NCBI GenBank assembly: GCA_964648465.1
Contig: CAZYMU010000021.1
Span: 1 to 51,713, forward strand
Source of the DNA: Aminicenans sp964648465
Lineage (GTDB): Bacteria; Acidobacteriota; Aminicenantia; Aminicenantales; Aminicenantaceae
DNA length: 51,713 nt
Reading direction: 5' to 3'
The notes under the pieces are model-generated. The model worked only from the letters and a program-made list of their open reading frames with translations. It did not search any database and was not told the origin of the DNA. A program made the position numbers and the translations under genes. This document shows positions 1-8,229 of the stretch, piece by piece (positions within the stretch are counted from its first letter, which is position 1; each line of letters starts with the position of its first letter).

Positions 1-47
1 AATTTGAAATAAAATGCTTATTTTAATGCCAGTTATGACACAGCCTG

Positions 48-88
48 AGATGCGGCAAGATCGGCTCGCCTGAGAGGTAAAGAATGCC
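48..88 (+). repeat. Partial copy of the 14.2/16.0 kb repeat, forming the NYN gene leader
   Basis: This stretch matches the 5' module of the repeats at 14239-14500 and 16026-16224. The shared core reads AAGATCGGCTCGCCTG, then a purine-rich GGTAAAG and ATGCC. Here it supplies the ribosome binding site and first codons of the NYN protein gene. Similarity ends after ATGCC, and no terminal inverted repeat is visible around it. Either the repeat family captured this leader or the gene acquired a repeat fragment; the window alone cannot decide. Confidence 0.7.
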
Positions 89-563
89 TTATTTAATCGA
101 TGGCAACAATTTGATAGGATACATTCCTGCCTATGACCTTAAGGACCCAAAAAGCAGGTATAGGCTTATTGCTGCTTTGCTGATTTTCCAGAGCATCAAA
201 AAGAAAAGAATTCTACTTGTTTTTGACGGGCCTCCTGATCCAAATATTACAGATTCAGAATTCAGGAAGAAGTCTTTCTCTATTATTTATCCTCCTCCAG
301 AAGAAAATGCTGATAGCGTAATAAAGGAAATAATTTCAAAGCAGACAGATTTAAGAAATTTCTTTGTAGTAAGTACTGACCATGATATTAGAAACTACGC
401 TTATATGAAAGGAGCGAAGTCATTGACCTGCAAAGAATTTTCCCGGCAGCTAAATGAGACAAGGAAAGAATACAAAAAATTATTGGAAATGGAAAAAAAT
501 GTTACGCTGCCGTCGCCCCTTGAAGTTGATTATTGGAAAAAAATATTCAATACAGAGAAATGA
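84..563 (+). CDS. NYN-domain (YacP/Rae1-like) putative ribonuclease
   Basis: A 159-residue protein that opens with MPYLIDGNNLIGY, the first acidic motif of the NYN/PIN-like nuclease fold. VFDGPPDP lies near residue 50 and STDHDIRNYA near residue 100, the further acidic positions expected of a metal-dependent RNase. The Bacillus homologue YacP (Rae1) cleaves mRNA at the ribosome; that role is inferred here. The start has GAGAGG about 7 bases upstream, within a sequence shared with the repeats near 14.3 and 16.1 kb. The stop overlaps the next gene's start as ATGA, so the two are translationally coupled. Length is normal for the family. Confidence 0.85.
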   Translation: MPYLIDGNNLIGYIPAYDLKDPKSRYRLIAALLIFQSIKKKRILLVFDGPPDPNITDSEFRKKSFSIIYPPPEENADSVIKEIISKQTDLRNFFVVSTDHDIRNYAYMKGAKSLTCKEFSRQLNETRKEYKKLLEMEKNVTLPSPLEVDYWKKIFNTEK

Positions 564-1441
564 AAAACGTATGCATAATAGGCGCAGGGAATCTTGGAAC
601 ATCACTGGGGTATGCTCTTTCAAAAAAAGGATATAGGATTAAAGCGCTTTCTTGTAGAAGAATGTCCTCTGCAAATGAAAGCAGTCGGATAATTGGAGAG
701 GGGAAACCATCAAGTGATAACATAAAAACCGCCGGGTGTGGTGAACTGATAATCATTTCTGTGCCTGATGATGAGATTGAGAAGGTTGTTAGGGAACTGG
801 CTTTTTCAGATATAGAATGGGAGAAAAAATTTGTTTTTCACTGCAGCGGCTTGCTATCTTCTGATGTATTAAAACCTCTGAAAAAAAAGGGAGCCATAAC
901 TGCATCCGTTCATCCTGTTCAGTCTTTCGCCCAGAAAAATGCAGATCCAAAAGCATTTGAAGGTATTTATTTCGGCCTTGAGGGATGCAGGGAAGGCGTG
1001 GCTTTAGCGCAACAAATTGTCCGTAAACTGGGAAGCTGTTACTTAATTATACAGCCCGAGGACAAACCTCTCTACCATGCTGCCTGCTGTATAGCATCCA
1101 ATTTCTTAATAGTGCTGTTGGATGCAGCAGCATTCCTTCTTAAAATGCTTGGCCTTGAGGAACATGAAGCCTCTCAAGCCCTTCTTCCTTTAGTGCAAGG
1201 AACTTTACACAATGTAAAAAAATTTACTATCGCAGCTTCTTTAACCGGACCTGTTATAAGGGGCGACCGGAAATCGTTAGAAAAGCATCTCGATGCATTA
1301 AAGGGCTTCCCTCCTTATTATGAAATATACTTGAGAGCAGTTGCCCAGGCTATTAAAATTGCAAAAAGAGAAAAAAAACTTTCTCCAAATAAAATTAAGG
1401 ATTTGGAATCACTGCTGGGAGAAAAAGGACTTCCTCTTTAA
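560..1441 (+). CDS. Rossmann-like and DUF2520 domain protein
   Basis: The start is placed at the ATG overlapping the NYN stop, giving MKNVCIIGAGNLGTSLGYAL with the GxGxxG dinucleotide-binding motif directly at the N-terminus; an upstream in-frame ATG at 533 would add nine non-conserved residues. The protein (293 residues) has an N-terminal Rossmann domain (about 1-120) and a C-terminal helical DUF2520 domain related to the 6-phosphogluconate dehydrogenase C-terminal fold (about 130-260). The motif HPVQSF around residue 110 is typical. It is a putative NAD(P)-dependent oxidoreductase; the substrate is not known for the family. Its last 47 bases overlap the convergent murB gene. Confidence 0.85.
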   Translation: MKNVCIIGAGNLGTSLGYALSKKGYRIKALSCRRMSSANESSRIIGEGKPSSDNIKTAGCGELIIISVPDDEIEKVVRELAFSDIEWEKKFVFHCSGLLSSDVLKPLKKKGAITASVHPVQSFAQKNADPKAFEGIYFGLEGCREGVALAQQIVRKLGSCYLIIQPEDKPLYHAACCIASNFLIVLLDAAAFLLKMLGLEEHEASQALLPLVQGTLHNVKKFTIAASLTGPVIRGDRKSLEKHLDALKGFPPYYEIYLRAVAQAIKIAKREKKLSPNKIKDLESLLGEKGLPL

Positions 1442-2339
1442 GATCAATCCCAAAATTATTTTTTACCTTTCTTTTAAGTTCAGAGGCCAGGTTAAGAACA
1501 TCAAGGGAAGAAGCATTCTCCCGATTAATGATAAAATTGGCGTGGCCAGGATATACAGATGCCCCTCCAACTTGGAGCTTTTTTGCCCCAACTTGGTCTA
1601 AATAAAAAGCAGCTGGCACTTTTTTGCCGCTGGGAAGTACAAGATTCTTAAAATAACTTCCTGCACATGCTGTATCTGCAGGCGGGTGCTTTCTTTTCCT
1701 TTTCTCAAGGTTGTTTTCGATTATACTTTTTATATTATCTTTGTCCTTCTCTTGAAGGCTTAAAACAATCCTTAAAAGCACATTGTGTTTTTTCTTCAGG
1801 GAGCTCCATCGGTATTCAAAGTCAAAATATTCCCTGTTAACTTCTGTCTCATTTCCTTTATCATCAAGAATTAAGGCTTCCTTTAAAAAGGCCCCGATTT
1901 CCTGATTAAAAGCGCCTGCATTGCCAAAAACAGCTCCTCCAACAGTTCCGGGTATTCCTGCTAGGAATTCTAAACCGCCCATTCCTTCTTCAACGCAAAA
2001 GAGAAGTAAATCCTGAAGGGATGTTCCGGAAGAGACTTCAATTTCCTCTCTTTGCCTCCTGCTGATACTTTTCACGCAGTTTTTAATGATTAGACCCCTG
2101 AAGCCCATGTCATCAAATAAGAGATTATACCCCCCTCCAATAATATAATACGGAATAGAACATTTTTTGGCTAGATGTACAGCCTCTACTATTTGTTTGC
2201 GTGAAGATGCTTTGAAGAAAAAATCTGCGTTTCCTCCAATCCTGAAGTTGGAATGTTCTCGAAGAGGAACAGATAGTTCCAGGGATTTACCGACCTTATC
2301 TGAAAAATGAAGTGAAAAATATTTTCTATCAGAACTCAC
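1395..2339 (-). CDS. murB: UDP-N-acetylenolpyruvoylglucosamine reductase MurB
   Basis: This 314-residue flavoenzyme would reduce UDP-GlcNAc-enolpyruvate to UDP-MurNAc with NADPH in cytoplasmic peptidoglycan precursor synthesis. Visible signatures are HSNFRIGGNADFFFKA near residue 30, IIGGGYNLLFDD for FAD binding, GLEFLAGIPGTVGGAVFGNA, the active-site serine in AGSYFKNL, QVGGASVYPGHANFI, and the C-terminal glutamate in LKEEVLFL. Length and the missing tyrosine loop fit type II MurB. It stands alone on the minus strand rather than in a dcw cluster and overlaps the DUF2520 gene tail to tail by 47 bases. Confidence 0.95.
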   Translation of the reverse strand: MSSDRKYFSLHFSDKVGKSLELSVPLREHSNFRIGGNADFFFKASSRKQIVEAVHLAKKCSIPYYIIGGGYNLLFDDMGFRGLIIKNCVKSISRRQREEIEVSSGTSLQDLLLFCVEEGMGGLEFLAGIPGTVGGAVFGNAGAFNQEIGAFLKEALILDDKGNETEVNREYFDFEYRWSSLKKKHNVLLRIVLSLQEKDKDNIKSIIENNLEKRKRKHPPADTACAGSYFKNLVLPSGKKVPAAFYLDQVGAKKLQVGGASVYPGHANFIINRENASSLDVLNLASELKRKVKNNFGIDLKEEVLFLPAVIPNP

Positions 2340-2387
2340 TGGTTAATTTTATATGATATTGAGATAATTAAGTCAAATGTCCACGTC

Positions 2388-2400
2388 CCTGGATTATTCA
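2388..2400. repeat. Dispersed terminal motif CCTGGATTATTCA
   Basis: An exact copy of the 13-base motif that ends the repeats near 14.5 and 16.0 kb. It lies alone in the 197-base gap between murB and the TPR gene, about 80 bases upstream of the likely TPR promoter. Confidence 0.6.
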
Positions 2401-2480
2401 TAATAACCAAAAGACTTTATATTTGGCACATTGTTTGCTAGTCTAGTATATATATGTATATTGCTTGTTGTGTCTTAGTA

Positions 2481-2509
2481 TTGACATTTTTATTTGAGCG
2501 CGATATTAT
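2481..2509 (+). promoter_or_regulatory. Sigma-70-type promoter of the TPR gene
   Basis: TTGACA at 2481-2486 and TATTAT at 2504-2509 are separated by exactly 17 bases. The gene starts 28 bases further on with a GAGAGG ribosome binding site, so the untranslated leader would be only about 20 bases. Confidence 0.65.
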
Positions 2510-2536
2510 TCAAAAAATTCCAATGAGAGGTCGAAT

Positions 2537-3718
2537 ATGAAAAAGATAATCTTGACTTCCTTCATGCTTATTGTTTTTGTCCTTGCTTCTTTATGTGCTC
2601 AAGATATTTCGGCAAATGATGCTTATGTTAAAGCTGTGACAACCAAAGACCCAGCCCAAAAATACCGTCTCCTTAAAGATTTTATTGCAAAATATGCAGG
2701 TAAAGGGATCCCCAATGAGAATTATGCCTATGCCCAACTGTGTCTTCTTCCTTACAGTGGAAAGACTGCAAGCGAGTCCATTCAGTATGGAGAAAGAGCC
2801 TTGGCTTTAGGTGGGCTGGATGACATAATAAACTACCAGATTCTTGTTGCTGTTTCTGGTATTTATTGTCAACTTGATCAGAATCTAGAGAAGGCAAATA
2901 AATATGCCATGAAGGCAATTCAAATTGCAAAAGCTAATAAGAATAAGAATGCCGGATCATCCAATCAAATTCAATGGGATCAGCTTATTGGGGCTGGTTA
3001 TTTTGTACACGGCCACGTCCTTGAAAAAACAAGAGATTTAAAAGGCGCAGTGAATTCGTATATAAGTTCATATAATATTTTAAAGAATAAACAGGTCGCA
3101 GTCAGCTTAAGAAAAACAGGGAAATTTCTTTATGACGAAAAATCCTACAGTGATGCAGAAAAGGCATTTAAGATCGCATACAAGGCTTTAAATGATTTTG
3201 CAAGCTGCAGATACTATGCAAAAAGCCTTCATAGATGCGGGAAAAAGGACTTGGCTCTTAAGTATTATAAAGAAGCCTATACGAAGCAAAAAAATGGGGA
3301 ACTGGCTTACAACATCGGGATCATTTTAGCCGAGAAAGTAAGATCAAATTCATCTGTTGCTGACGAGGCAATGAGATACTTGCTTGAAGCGAGTTTCTTA
3401 TCTGCTTCTCATTCTGAAAAGGCCATGAAGCTGGCTGAGGGAATATACTTCAATAAAAACAAAGAATACAACGAAAAAGTCAAACAGATTAGTGAAAAAA
3501 GCAAGAAAGTAGAAGAACTTACAAATTCTTTTAATAAAAAATTCGGCGATAAAGATGAAGAAGACCTGTCTGATGATGAAAAAAAAGAGATGGAAAGCGT
3601 ACTTAAGCAAATCGAATCAGAACACAAAGCAATTGAGAAGCTACAGGTAGAGCAAAAAGTTATCCTGGATAAATTCAATTCGATTATCGAACAGACAAAG
3701 CGAAGATTAGGTATTTAA
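2537..3718 (+). CDS. Secreted TPR-repeat protein of unknown function
   Basis: A 393-residue protein with an N-terminal signal peptide: MKKI, a hydrophobic stretch, then a likely cleavage after LCAQ near residue 22. The body is a run of helical repeats of TPR type (about 40-300), with alternating A/Y/G positions as in SYSDAEKAFKIAYKAL. Residues 310-390 are highly charged (K/E-rich) and predicted to be coiled coil. No catalytic motif is seen. It has its own promoter at 2481 and a stem-loop just after its stop. It is probably a periplasmic scaffold or interaction protein, by inference only. Confidence 0.75.
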   Translation: MKKIILTSFMLIVFVLASLCAQDISANDAYVKAVTTKDPAQKYRLLKDFIAKYAGKGIPNENYAYAQLCLLPYSGKTASESIQYGERALALGGLDDIINYQILVAVSGIYCQLDQNLEKANKYAMKAIQIAKANKNKNAGSSNQIQWDQLIGAGYFVHGHVLEKTRDLKGAVNSYISSYNILKNKQVAVSLRKTGKFLYDEKSYSDAEKAFKIAYKALNDFASCRYYAKSLHRCGKKDLALKYYKEAYTKQKNGELAYNIGIILAEKVRSNSSVADEAMRYLLEASFLSASHSEKAMKLAEGIYFNKNKEYNEKVKQISEKSKKVEELTNSFNKKFGDKDEEDLSDDEKKEMESVLKQIESEHKAIEKLQVEQKVILDKFNSIIEQTKRRLGI

Positions 3719-3728
3719 TAAAAAAGAT

Positions 3729-3761
3729 CTTCTCCTGTTCGCTGTGAAACCAGGGGAGAAG
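3729..3761 (+). promoter_or_regulatory. Stem-loop covering the ligA ribosome binding site
   Basis: CTTCTCC-TG (3729-3737) pairs with CAGGGGAGAAG (3751-3761) in a 7 plus 2 base-pair stem with a two-G bulge and a 13-base loop. It starts just after the TPR gene stop. The 3' arm contains AGGGGAG, the ribosome binding site of ligA. No T-run follows, so it is less likely a terminator than a structure that lowers ligA translation or protects the upstream transcript end. Confidence 0.5.
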
Positions 3762-3764
3762 TTG

Positions 3765-5777
3765 ATGGGGAAAGATATTTCTCTCAGGCAAGCTGAACAA
3801 AAAATCAAGAATCTGAGAGAAAAGATTGTATATCACGAAAAAAAATACTACGTTGATAACAACCCCCAGATTTCTGACTACGAATTCGACCTTCTCGTTA
3901 AAAGACTGGAAAGATTGGAGAAACAGTTTCCAGAATTAATTTCTCCAGATTCCCCAACCCAAAGAGTGGGAGAAGAAGCTCTCGAAGGATTTACATCTGT
4001 CAGACATAGAACTCCTATGCTTAGTCTGGACAACTGTTATAGCATTGATGAATTAGGTGAATTTGAAGAGAGAATAAAAAAAGTTTTTCCAGTAAGAAAA
4101 ATTGAATATGTCGCGGAATTGAAGATAGACGGGTTAGGTATTTCAATAATATATCATGATGGGAAATTTGCTCAGGCAATAACAAGAGGAGACGGCTATC
4201 AAGGTGATGATGTTACTGCAAACGTCAAGACTATCAGAAGCCTTCCTCTCTTAATAAATACCCAGCAGGCAGTAGAAGTCAGGGGGGAAATCTATTTGCC
4301 TTTCAATTCTTTTAAAAGAATAAACCAGGAAAGAGAAAAAAATGGGGTCACACTTTTTGCCAACCCCAGGAATGCTGCTGCAGGCTCTATTAAGCTTCTA
4401 GACCCAAAAGAAGTAGCGATCCGTAAGTTAGACATGTTTCTTTACTCGATTTTTATTGATGGTATCGAGCAGGATAGCCAGTGGGATAATTTGAAGAAAT
4501 TGAAAGAGCTTGGCTTCAAAATAAATACGTGTTTCTCTAAATGCAAGTCTTTAGAGGAAGTGGCGTCTTTTTATAAAGAGATGCTCGAACAAAGAGATAG
4601 TCTGAACTATGATATTGATGGGATAGTTGTGAAAGTTAATTCGGTCGAACAGCAAAAGATGCTTGGCAGCACAGCTAAATTTCCTCGGTGGGCTATTTCA
4701 TTTAAATTCCCTGCAAGGCAGGCCACATCTAGGATAAAGAACATCATTATTCAGGTTGGAAGAACAGGAGCACTCACTCCTGTGGCGGTTCTTGAGCCTG
4801 TTAAACTCTCGGGAATTACAATAAGCCGCTCAACACTCCATAATGAGGATGAAATTAAAAGGAAAGATATACGGATCGGAGATTATGTTCTTATCGAAAG
4901 GAGCGGAGATGTCATTCCAAAGATAGTTTCTGTAATGAAAGAAAGGCGTACTGGGAAAGAATTTGAATTTGTTTTTCCAAAAACATGTCCTGTTTGCAAC
5001 TCGTCGACTTTCAAACCCGAAGGGGAAGCTATCTCCCGCTGCATAAATCCTTCTTGCCCGGCGAAATTGAAACAATCTATTCTCCATTTTTCCTCTCGTC
5101 GAGCAATGAATATTGAGGACTTAGGGCAAGCCCTTGTTGATCAACTTCTGGAGAAGAAGCTGGTTGAAATGATTCCTGATCTCTATTCTCTAAGGCTTGA
5201 GGATATTGTAGCTCTTGAAAGGATGGGGTTGAAGAGTTCCAGAAATTTATTGGGCGAGATTGAAAAATCGAAGCAAATAGGCCTGGACAGGTTGATTTAT
5301 GCCCTCGGAATTAGGTATGTGGGAGAAAGAACAGCCCGGACTTTGTCCTTACATTTCGATAGCATGGATTCTTTAAGCAAGGCATCTTTAGAAGAGCTTA
5401 TAAAAATTGAGGATGTCGGACAGAAGGTAGCTGAAAGCATTTATTTCTTTTTTCGAGAGCCTGCAAATATTGAACTAGTAAACAAACTGAAAGAAGCCGG
5501 TATAAACTTTTATTCCAGAAGACTGGATAGAAACAAAGGAGCAGCTCTTGCGGGTCAATCATTTGTATTTACAGGGAAACTTTCCAGTCTGACCAGGGAA
5601 GAAACAAAAAGAATAATCGAGGATCTTGGAGGTAGAGTATCGGATTCGGTCAGTACTAAGACAACCTACGTAGTTGCTGGGGAATCACCTGGAACAAAAC
5701 TTTTGCGTGCTCAAAAACTTGGGGTCACTATTCTCACTGAGCTGGAGTTTTTGAAGCTTGTAAATAAGTTTATTTGA
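3765..5777 (+). CDS. ligA: NAD-dependent DNA ligase LigA
   Basis: A 670-residue bacterial replicative ligase that seals nicks using NAD+. The ATG at 3765 (MGKDISLRQAEQ) follows AGGGGAG and is preferred over the GTG at 3744. Domains in order: Ia with YYVDNNPQISDYEFD, the adenylation domain with active-site Lys120 in ELKIDGLG, the OB fold, a four-cysteine zinc finger (CPVC near residue 408 and C-x4-C about 20 residues later), helix-hairpin-helix repeats, and a C-terminal BRCT domain starting around AGQSFVFTGKL. Length matches the family. It follows the TPR gene by 46 bases; whether they share a transcript is unclear. Confidence 0.97.
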   Translation: MGKDISLRQAEQKIKNLREKIVYHEKKYYVDNNPQISDYEFDLLVKRLERLEKQFPELISPDSPTQRVGEEALEGFTSVRHRTPMLSLDNCYSIDELGEFEERIKKVFPVRKIEYVAELKIDGLGISIIYHDGKFAQAITRGDGYQGDDVTANVKTIRSLPLLINTQQAVEVRGEIYLPFNSFKRINQEREKNGVTLFANPRNAAAGSIKLLDPKEVAIRKLDMFLYSIFIDGIEQDSQWDNLKKLKELGFKINTCFSKCKSLEEVASFYKEMLEQRDSLNYDIDGIVVKVNSVEQQKMLGSTAKFPRWAISFKFPARQATSRIKNIIIQVGRTGALTPVAVLEPVKLSGITISRSTLHNEDEIKRKDIRIGDYVLIERSGDVIPKIVSVMKERRTGKEFEFVFPKTCPVCNSSTFKPEGEAISRCINPSCPAKLKQSILHFSSRRAMNIEDLGQALVDQLLEKKLVEMIPDLYSLRLEDIVALERMGLKSSRNLLGEIEKSKQIGLDRLIYALGIRYVGERTARTLSLHFDSMDSLSKASLEELIKIEDVGQKVAESIYFFFREPANIELVNKLKEAGINFYSRRLDRNKGAALAGQSFVFTGKLSSLTREETKRIIEDLGGRVSDSVSTKTTYVVAGESPGTKLLRAQKLGVTILTELEFLKLVNKFI

Positions 5778-5820
5778 ACCACTCCTGGCAGTTCTTATAA
5801 ATATACGAAATGGTTTTTAA

Positions 5821-7245
5821 TTATTTTTTCTTTTTGCCAAACAAATCGAATGAGAATATTCCTTTTAATCCTTTTTTCTTGCCATCTTTACCCGTTAAAC
5901 CAAGTTCTTTAAGAGCGATTTGATGCTTCGGTTCTATATCCAGAGCTTTTCGAAATTGCTTACTTGCCTTAAATTTAAGTCCTTCTTTCTTATACATTAA
6001 GCCTAACCCAACATATGATTCCGCGCTCCAAGGTTCTAATTTTGCAGCTTGCAGAAAGTTCTGCTCGGCTTTCTTTACATATGAGGGAATCTTCGATTCT
6101 GCCAGAGCAAGAAGCAAATAATAATTTGCCTTATCCTTATTCAATCTTACTGCTTCCTTTAAAAGAAGCCGGGCCTCTTCGTATCTACCTTTGTTATAAA
6201 GTGTTTTTGCTTGTAGAAATTTTACATTTGCTGCCTCTTTTGAACCTTTTTTTACATTTCCTTTCGGAAGATTTTCCTTTTCATTATATTCCCTTCTCAT
6301 AACAGGATTATTAAGCGTGCTGTAAGCTTGAGTAATTTTGTCAAAAATGTCTGATATTATATCTTTTGTTTCAGATGGAAGATCTCGTTCAAAGAGATCG
6401 GGGTGATACTTACGAGCTAAATTAAAATAAGCTGTTTTTAACTCGCTTGGTGATGCTATGCGCGGAACGTCTAATATCTCGTAATAATTCATATTCTGGA
6501 GCCTACCGTGAAATGCAATCAAATCATCCAGTTCTTTTTGCGATTTTTTGGTTTCAGGTATGTCAGAGGTTGCTTTTTTCCCCTCGGTTTGAACATCAAT
6601 CAAATCCAGGCAATAAAAGAGATAAAGACTTTTCCAGAAAAGCTCAGGATTTAAGCCAGACGAATGTAAAATGGTCTCAGGAGTAGAATTTTCTTTAATT
6701 ATTTCTAATATTTCCTTTTCTTCTTCTGTTAAGCGGTAAAAAAAACTCTTTGACTTACGAAAACAAGTCTTTTTTTCCATAAATATCTTCAGCTGAGGGT
6801 CATATTTCATTCGCCTTATTCCATCCTCGATTAAAGTGGGAATGCCAATTCTTACTTCAAATTCCTGTTCAATGGAGACCTCTTTCTCTTGAAATTTGAA
6901 GTTTCCTTCAAATTCGGAGAAAGTGTTTAGGATTATTTCTCTCATTTGATAGATCAATCCTTCTCGTAGATCCTCTTTGGATATCAAATGATCTTCAACC
7001 AGGTTCCGTCCAATATTTTTCTTCGGTTCGATGTAATCATCGATTCGGGCAAAAGCTTCATCTGAAAGCTTCCCTAATTTGAAGAGGACTTCCCCCAGTA
7101 ATTCTTCTTGCTTGTTTGTTTTGGCAAAGATCAAGTACCCATCTTGAAAAAATATGTGTTTAATAGTCTTTTCGTGCCGGAACGTAAGTTGGCCCATTTT
7201 ATTTTGGAAGTAAACGTTTTTAAGGTGCCAGGCGATATGTTTCAT
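5821..7245 (-). CDS. DUF4388 (PATAN) - J domain - TPR fusion protein
   Basis: A 474-residue protein with three visible parts. Residues 1-120 resemble the DUF4388/PATAN module of regulatory proteins in Acidobacteriota and Deltaproteobacteria (GQLTFRHEKTIKHIFFQDGYLIFAK). Residues 253-320 form a DnaJ J domain with the invariant HPD at 281-283 (ARKYHPDLF). Residues 340-450 are TPR-like repeats, followed by a basic tail ending KKKK. The HPD motif implies stimulation of an Hsp70; the PATAN part suggests a signalling link. No signal peptide or membrane segment is seen. The ribosome binding site is weak. It is convergent with ligA. Confidence 0.8.
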   Translation of the reverse strand: MKHIAWHLKNVYFQNKMGQLTFRHEKTIKHIFFQDGYLIFAKTNKQEELLGEVLFKLGKLSDEAFARIDDYIEPKKNIGRNLVEDHLISKEDLREGLIYQMREIILNTFSEFEGNFKFQEKEVSIEQEFEVRIGIPTLIEDGIRRMKYDPQLKIFMEKKTCFRKSKSFFYRLTEEEKEILEIIKENSTPETILHSSGLNPELFWKSLYLFYCLDLIDVQTEGKKATSDIPETKKSQKELDDLIAFHGRLQNMNYYEILDVPRIASPSELKTAYFNLARKYHPDLFERDLPSETKDIISDIFDKITQAYSTLNNPVMRREYNEKENLPKGNVKKGSKEAANVKFLQAKTLYNKGRYEEARLLLKEAVRLNKDKANYYLLLALAESKIPSYVKKAEQNFLQAAKLEPWSAESYVGLGLMYKKEGLKFKASKQFRKALDIEPKHQIALKELGLTGKDGKKKGLKGIFSFDLFGKKKK

Positions 7246-7255
7246 ATTATTTTTT

Positions 7256-7284
7256 TTGATGTTATGTTATTCCACTATTATATA
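7256..7284 (+). promoter_or_regulatory. Likely promoter of the nitrilase-nadE-rsmI run
   Basis: TTGATG (7256-7261) and TATATA (7279-7284) are 17 bases apart in a very AT-rich divergent gap. The first gene of the run starts about 95 bases downstream. The -35 box begins just upstream of the start of the divergent J-domain gene. Confidence 0.45.
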
Positions 7285-7380
7285 TATTACAAACTTAAAT
7301 AAATTTTCAATTACTTGTTTTTATTTTAATTCTAAGTGACAGAATTGCAAAGTATTAAAATTTATGATAATTTCTCATTT

Positions 7381-8229
7381 ATGAAGGTTGGATTAGTCCA
7401 AATCTCTCCTTATTTAGGTGACTTGGAAAAAAATTTTGGACTGCATCTAGATTTTATTGAAAGGGCAAAAAATAAAAATGTTAACCTTCTCGTCTTCCCT
7501 GAACTCAGTCTTACAGGCTATACTCTTAAAGATCTGGCACAGGAAATTGCTATAAAACCAGAAAAAAATCCATTCTTTGATCGAATCAAAACACTGAGCC
7601 GTGAGATTTCTGTTGTTTTAGGGTTTGTTGAAGAGAAAGAAAGCGGCATGTTTTACAATTCAGCTGCTTTTCTTTCCGGGGGAAAAATTCTCAATATCCA
7701 CAGAAAAGTTTTTCTACCAAACTATGGAATGTTTGAGGAAGCAAAGATTTTTGCTCAAGGAAAAAATTTCCATACTTTTCCAACCCCCTTTGGAAAAACA
7801 GGGATGATGATTTGTTATGATTTTTTACATTATGGGGCAAGCTATCTCCTTTTTGTCGGTGGTTCGGATGTGATTATTGTCGTAAGTGCAGCTCCCGGAA
7901 GGGGAACCTCGGACAAAGAGGCTTATTTAACAAGCCGTATGTGGGAACTGATGGGGGAGGCAATTTCCCGCTTCTCAACGGCTTTTCTAATTTACTGCAA
8001 TAGGGTTGGATTTGAAGACGGGGTGTGTTTTGCCGGCGGCTCGTTCATATTTAGCCCGTCAGGGCAGATGTTGGCAAAAGCCTCCTATCTGGATGAAGAT
8101 TTTCTTATCCACGAAATTGACCTTGAGGAGGTCCGGATGGCTCGCAAAAAATGGTCTTACAAAAGGGATGAAAAACCAGAGGTCATACTTGAAGCTCTGA
8201 AAAGGATAGTCAGCAAAAATGAAGATTAA
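7381..8229 (+). CDS. Nitrilase-superfamily amidohydrolase, probable glutaminase partner of NadE
   Basis: A 282-residue carbon-nitrogen hydrolase from the ATG at 7381; MKVGLVQISPYLGDLEKNF matches the usual family start, and the GTG at 7336 would add a non-conserved 15 residues. The Glu-Lys-Cys triad is visible: E41 in FPELSLTGY, K109 in HRKVFLPNYG, C145 in MMICYDF. It overlaps nadE by 11 bases. In long eukaryote-type or mycobacterial NadE this domain is fused to the synthetase and releases ammonia from glutamine. Here it is a separate, coupled gene, so it most likely feeds ammonia to NadE. A stand-alone amidase role is possible. Confidence 0.85.
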   Translation: MKVGLVQISPYLGDLEKNFGLHLDFIERAKNKNVNLLVFPELSLTGYTLKDLAQEIAIKPEKNPFFDRIKTLSREISVVLGFVEEKESGMFYNSAAFLSGGKILNIHRKVFLPNYGMFEEAKIFAQGKNFHTFPTPFGKTGMMICYDFLHYGASYLLFVGGSDVIIVVSAAPGRGTSDKEAYLTSRMWELMGEAISRFSTAFLIYCNRVGFEDGVCFAGGSFIFSPSGQMLAKASYLDEDFLIHEIDLEEVRMARKKWSYKRDEKPEVILEALKRIVSKNED

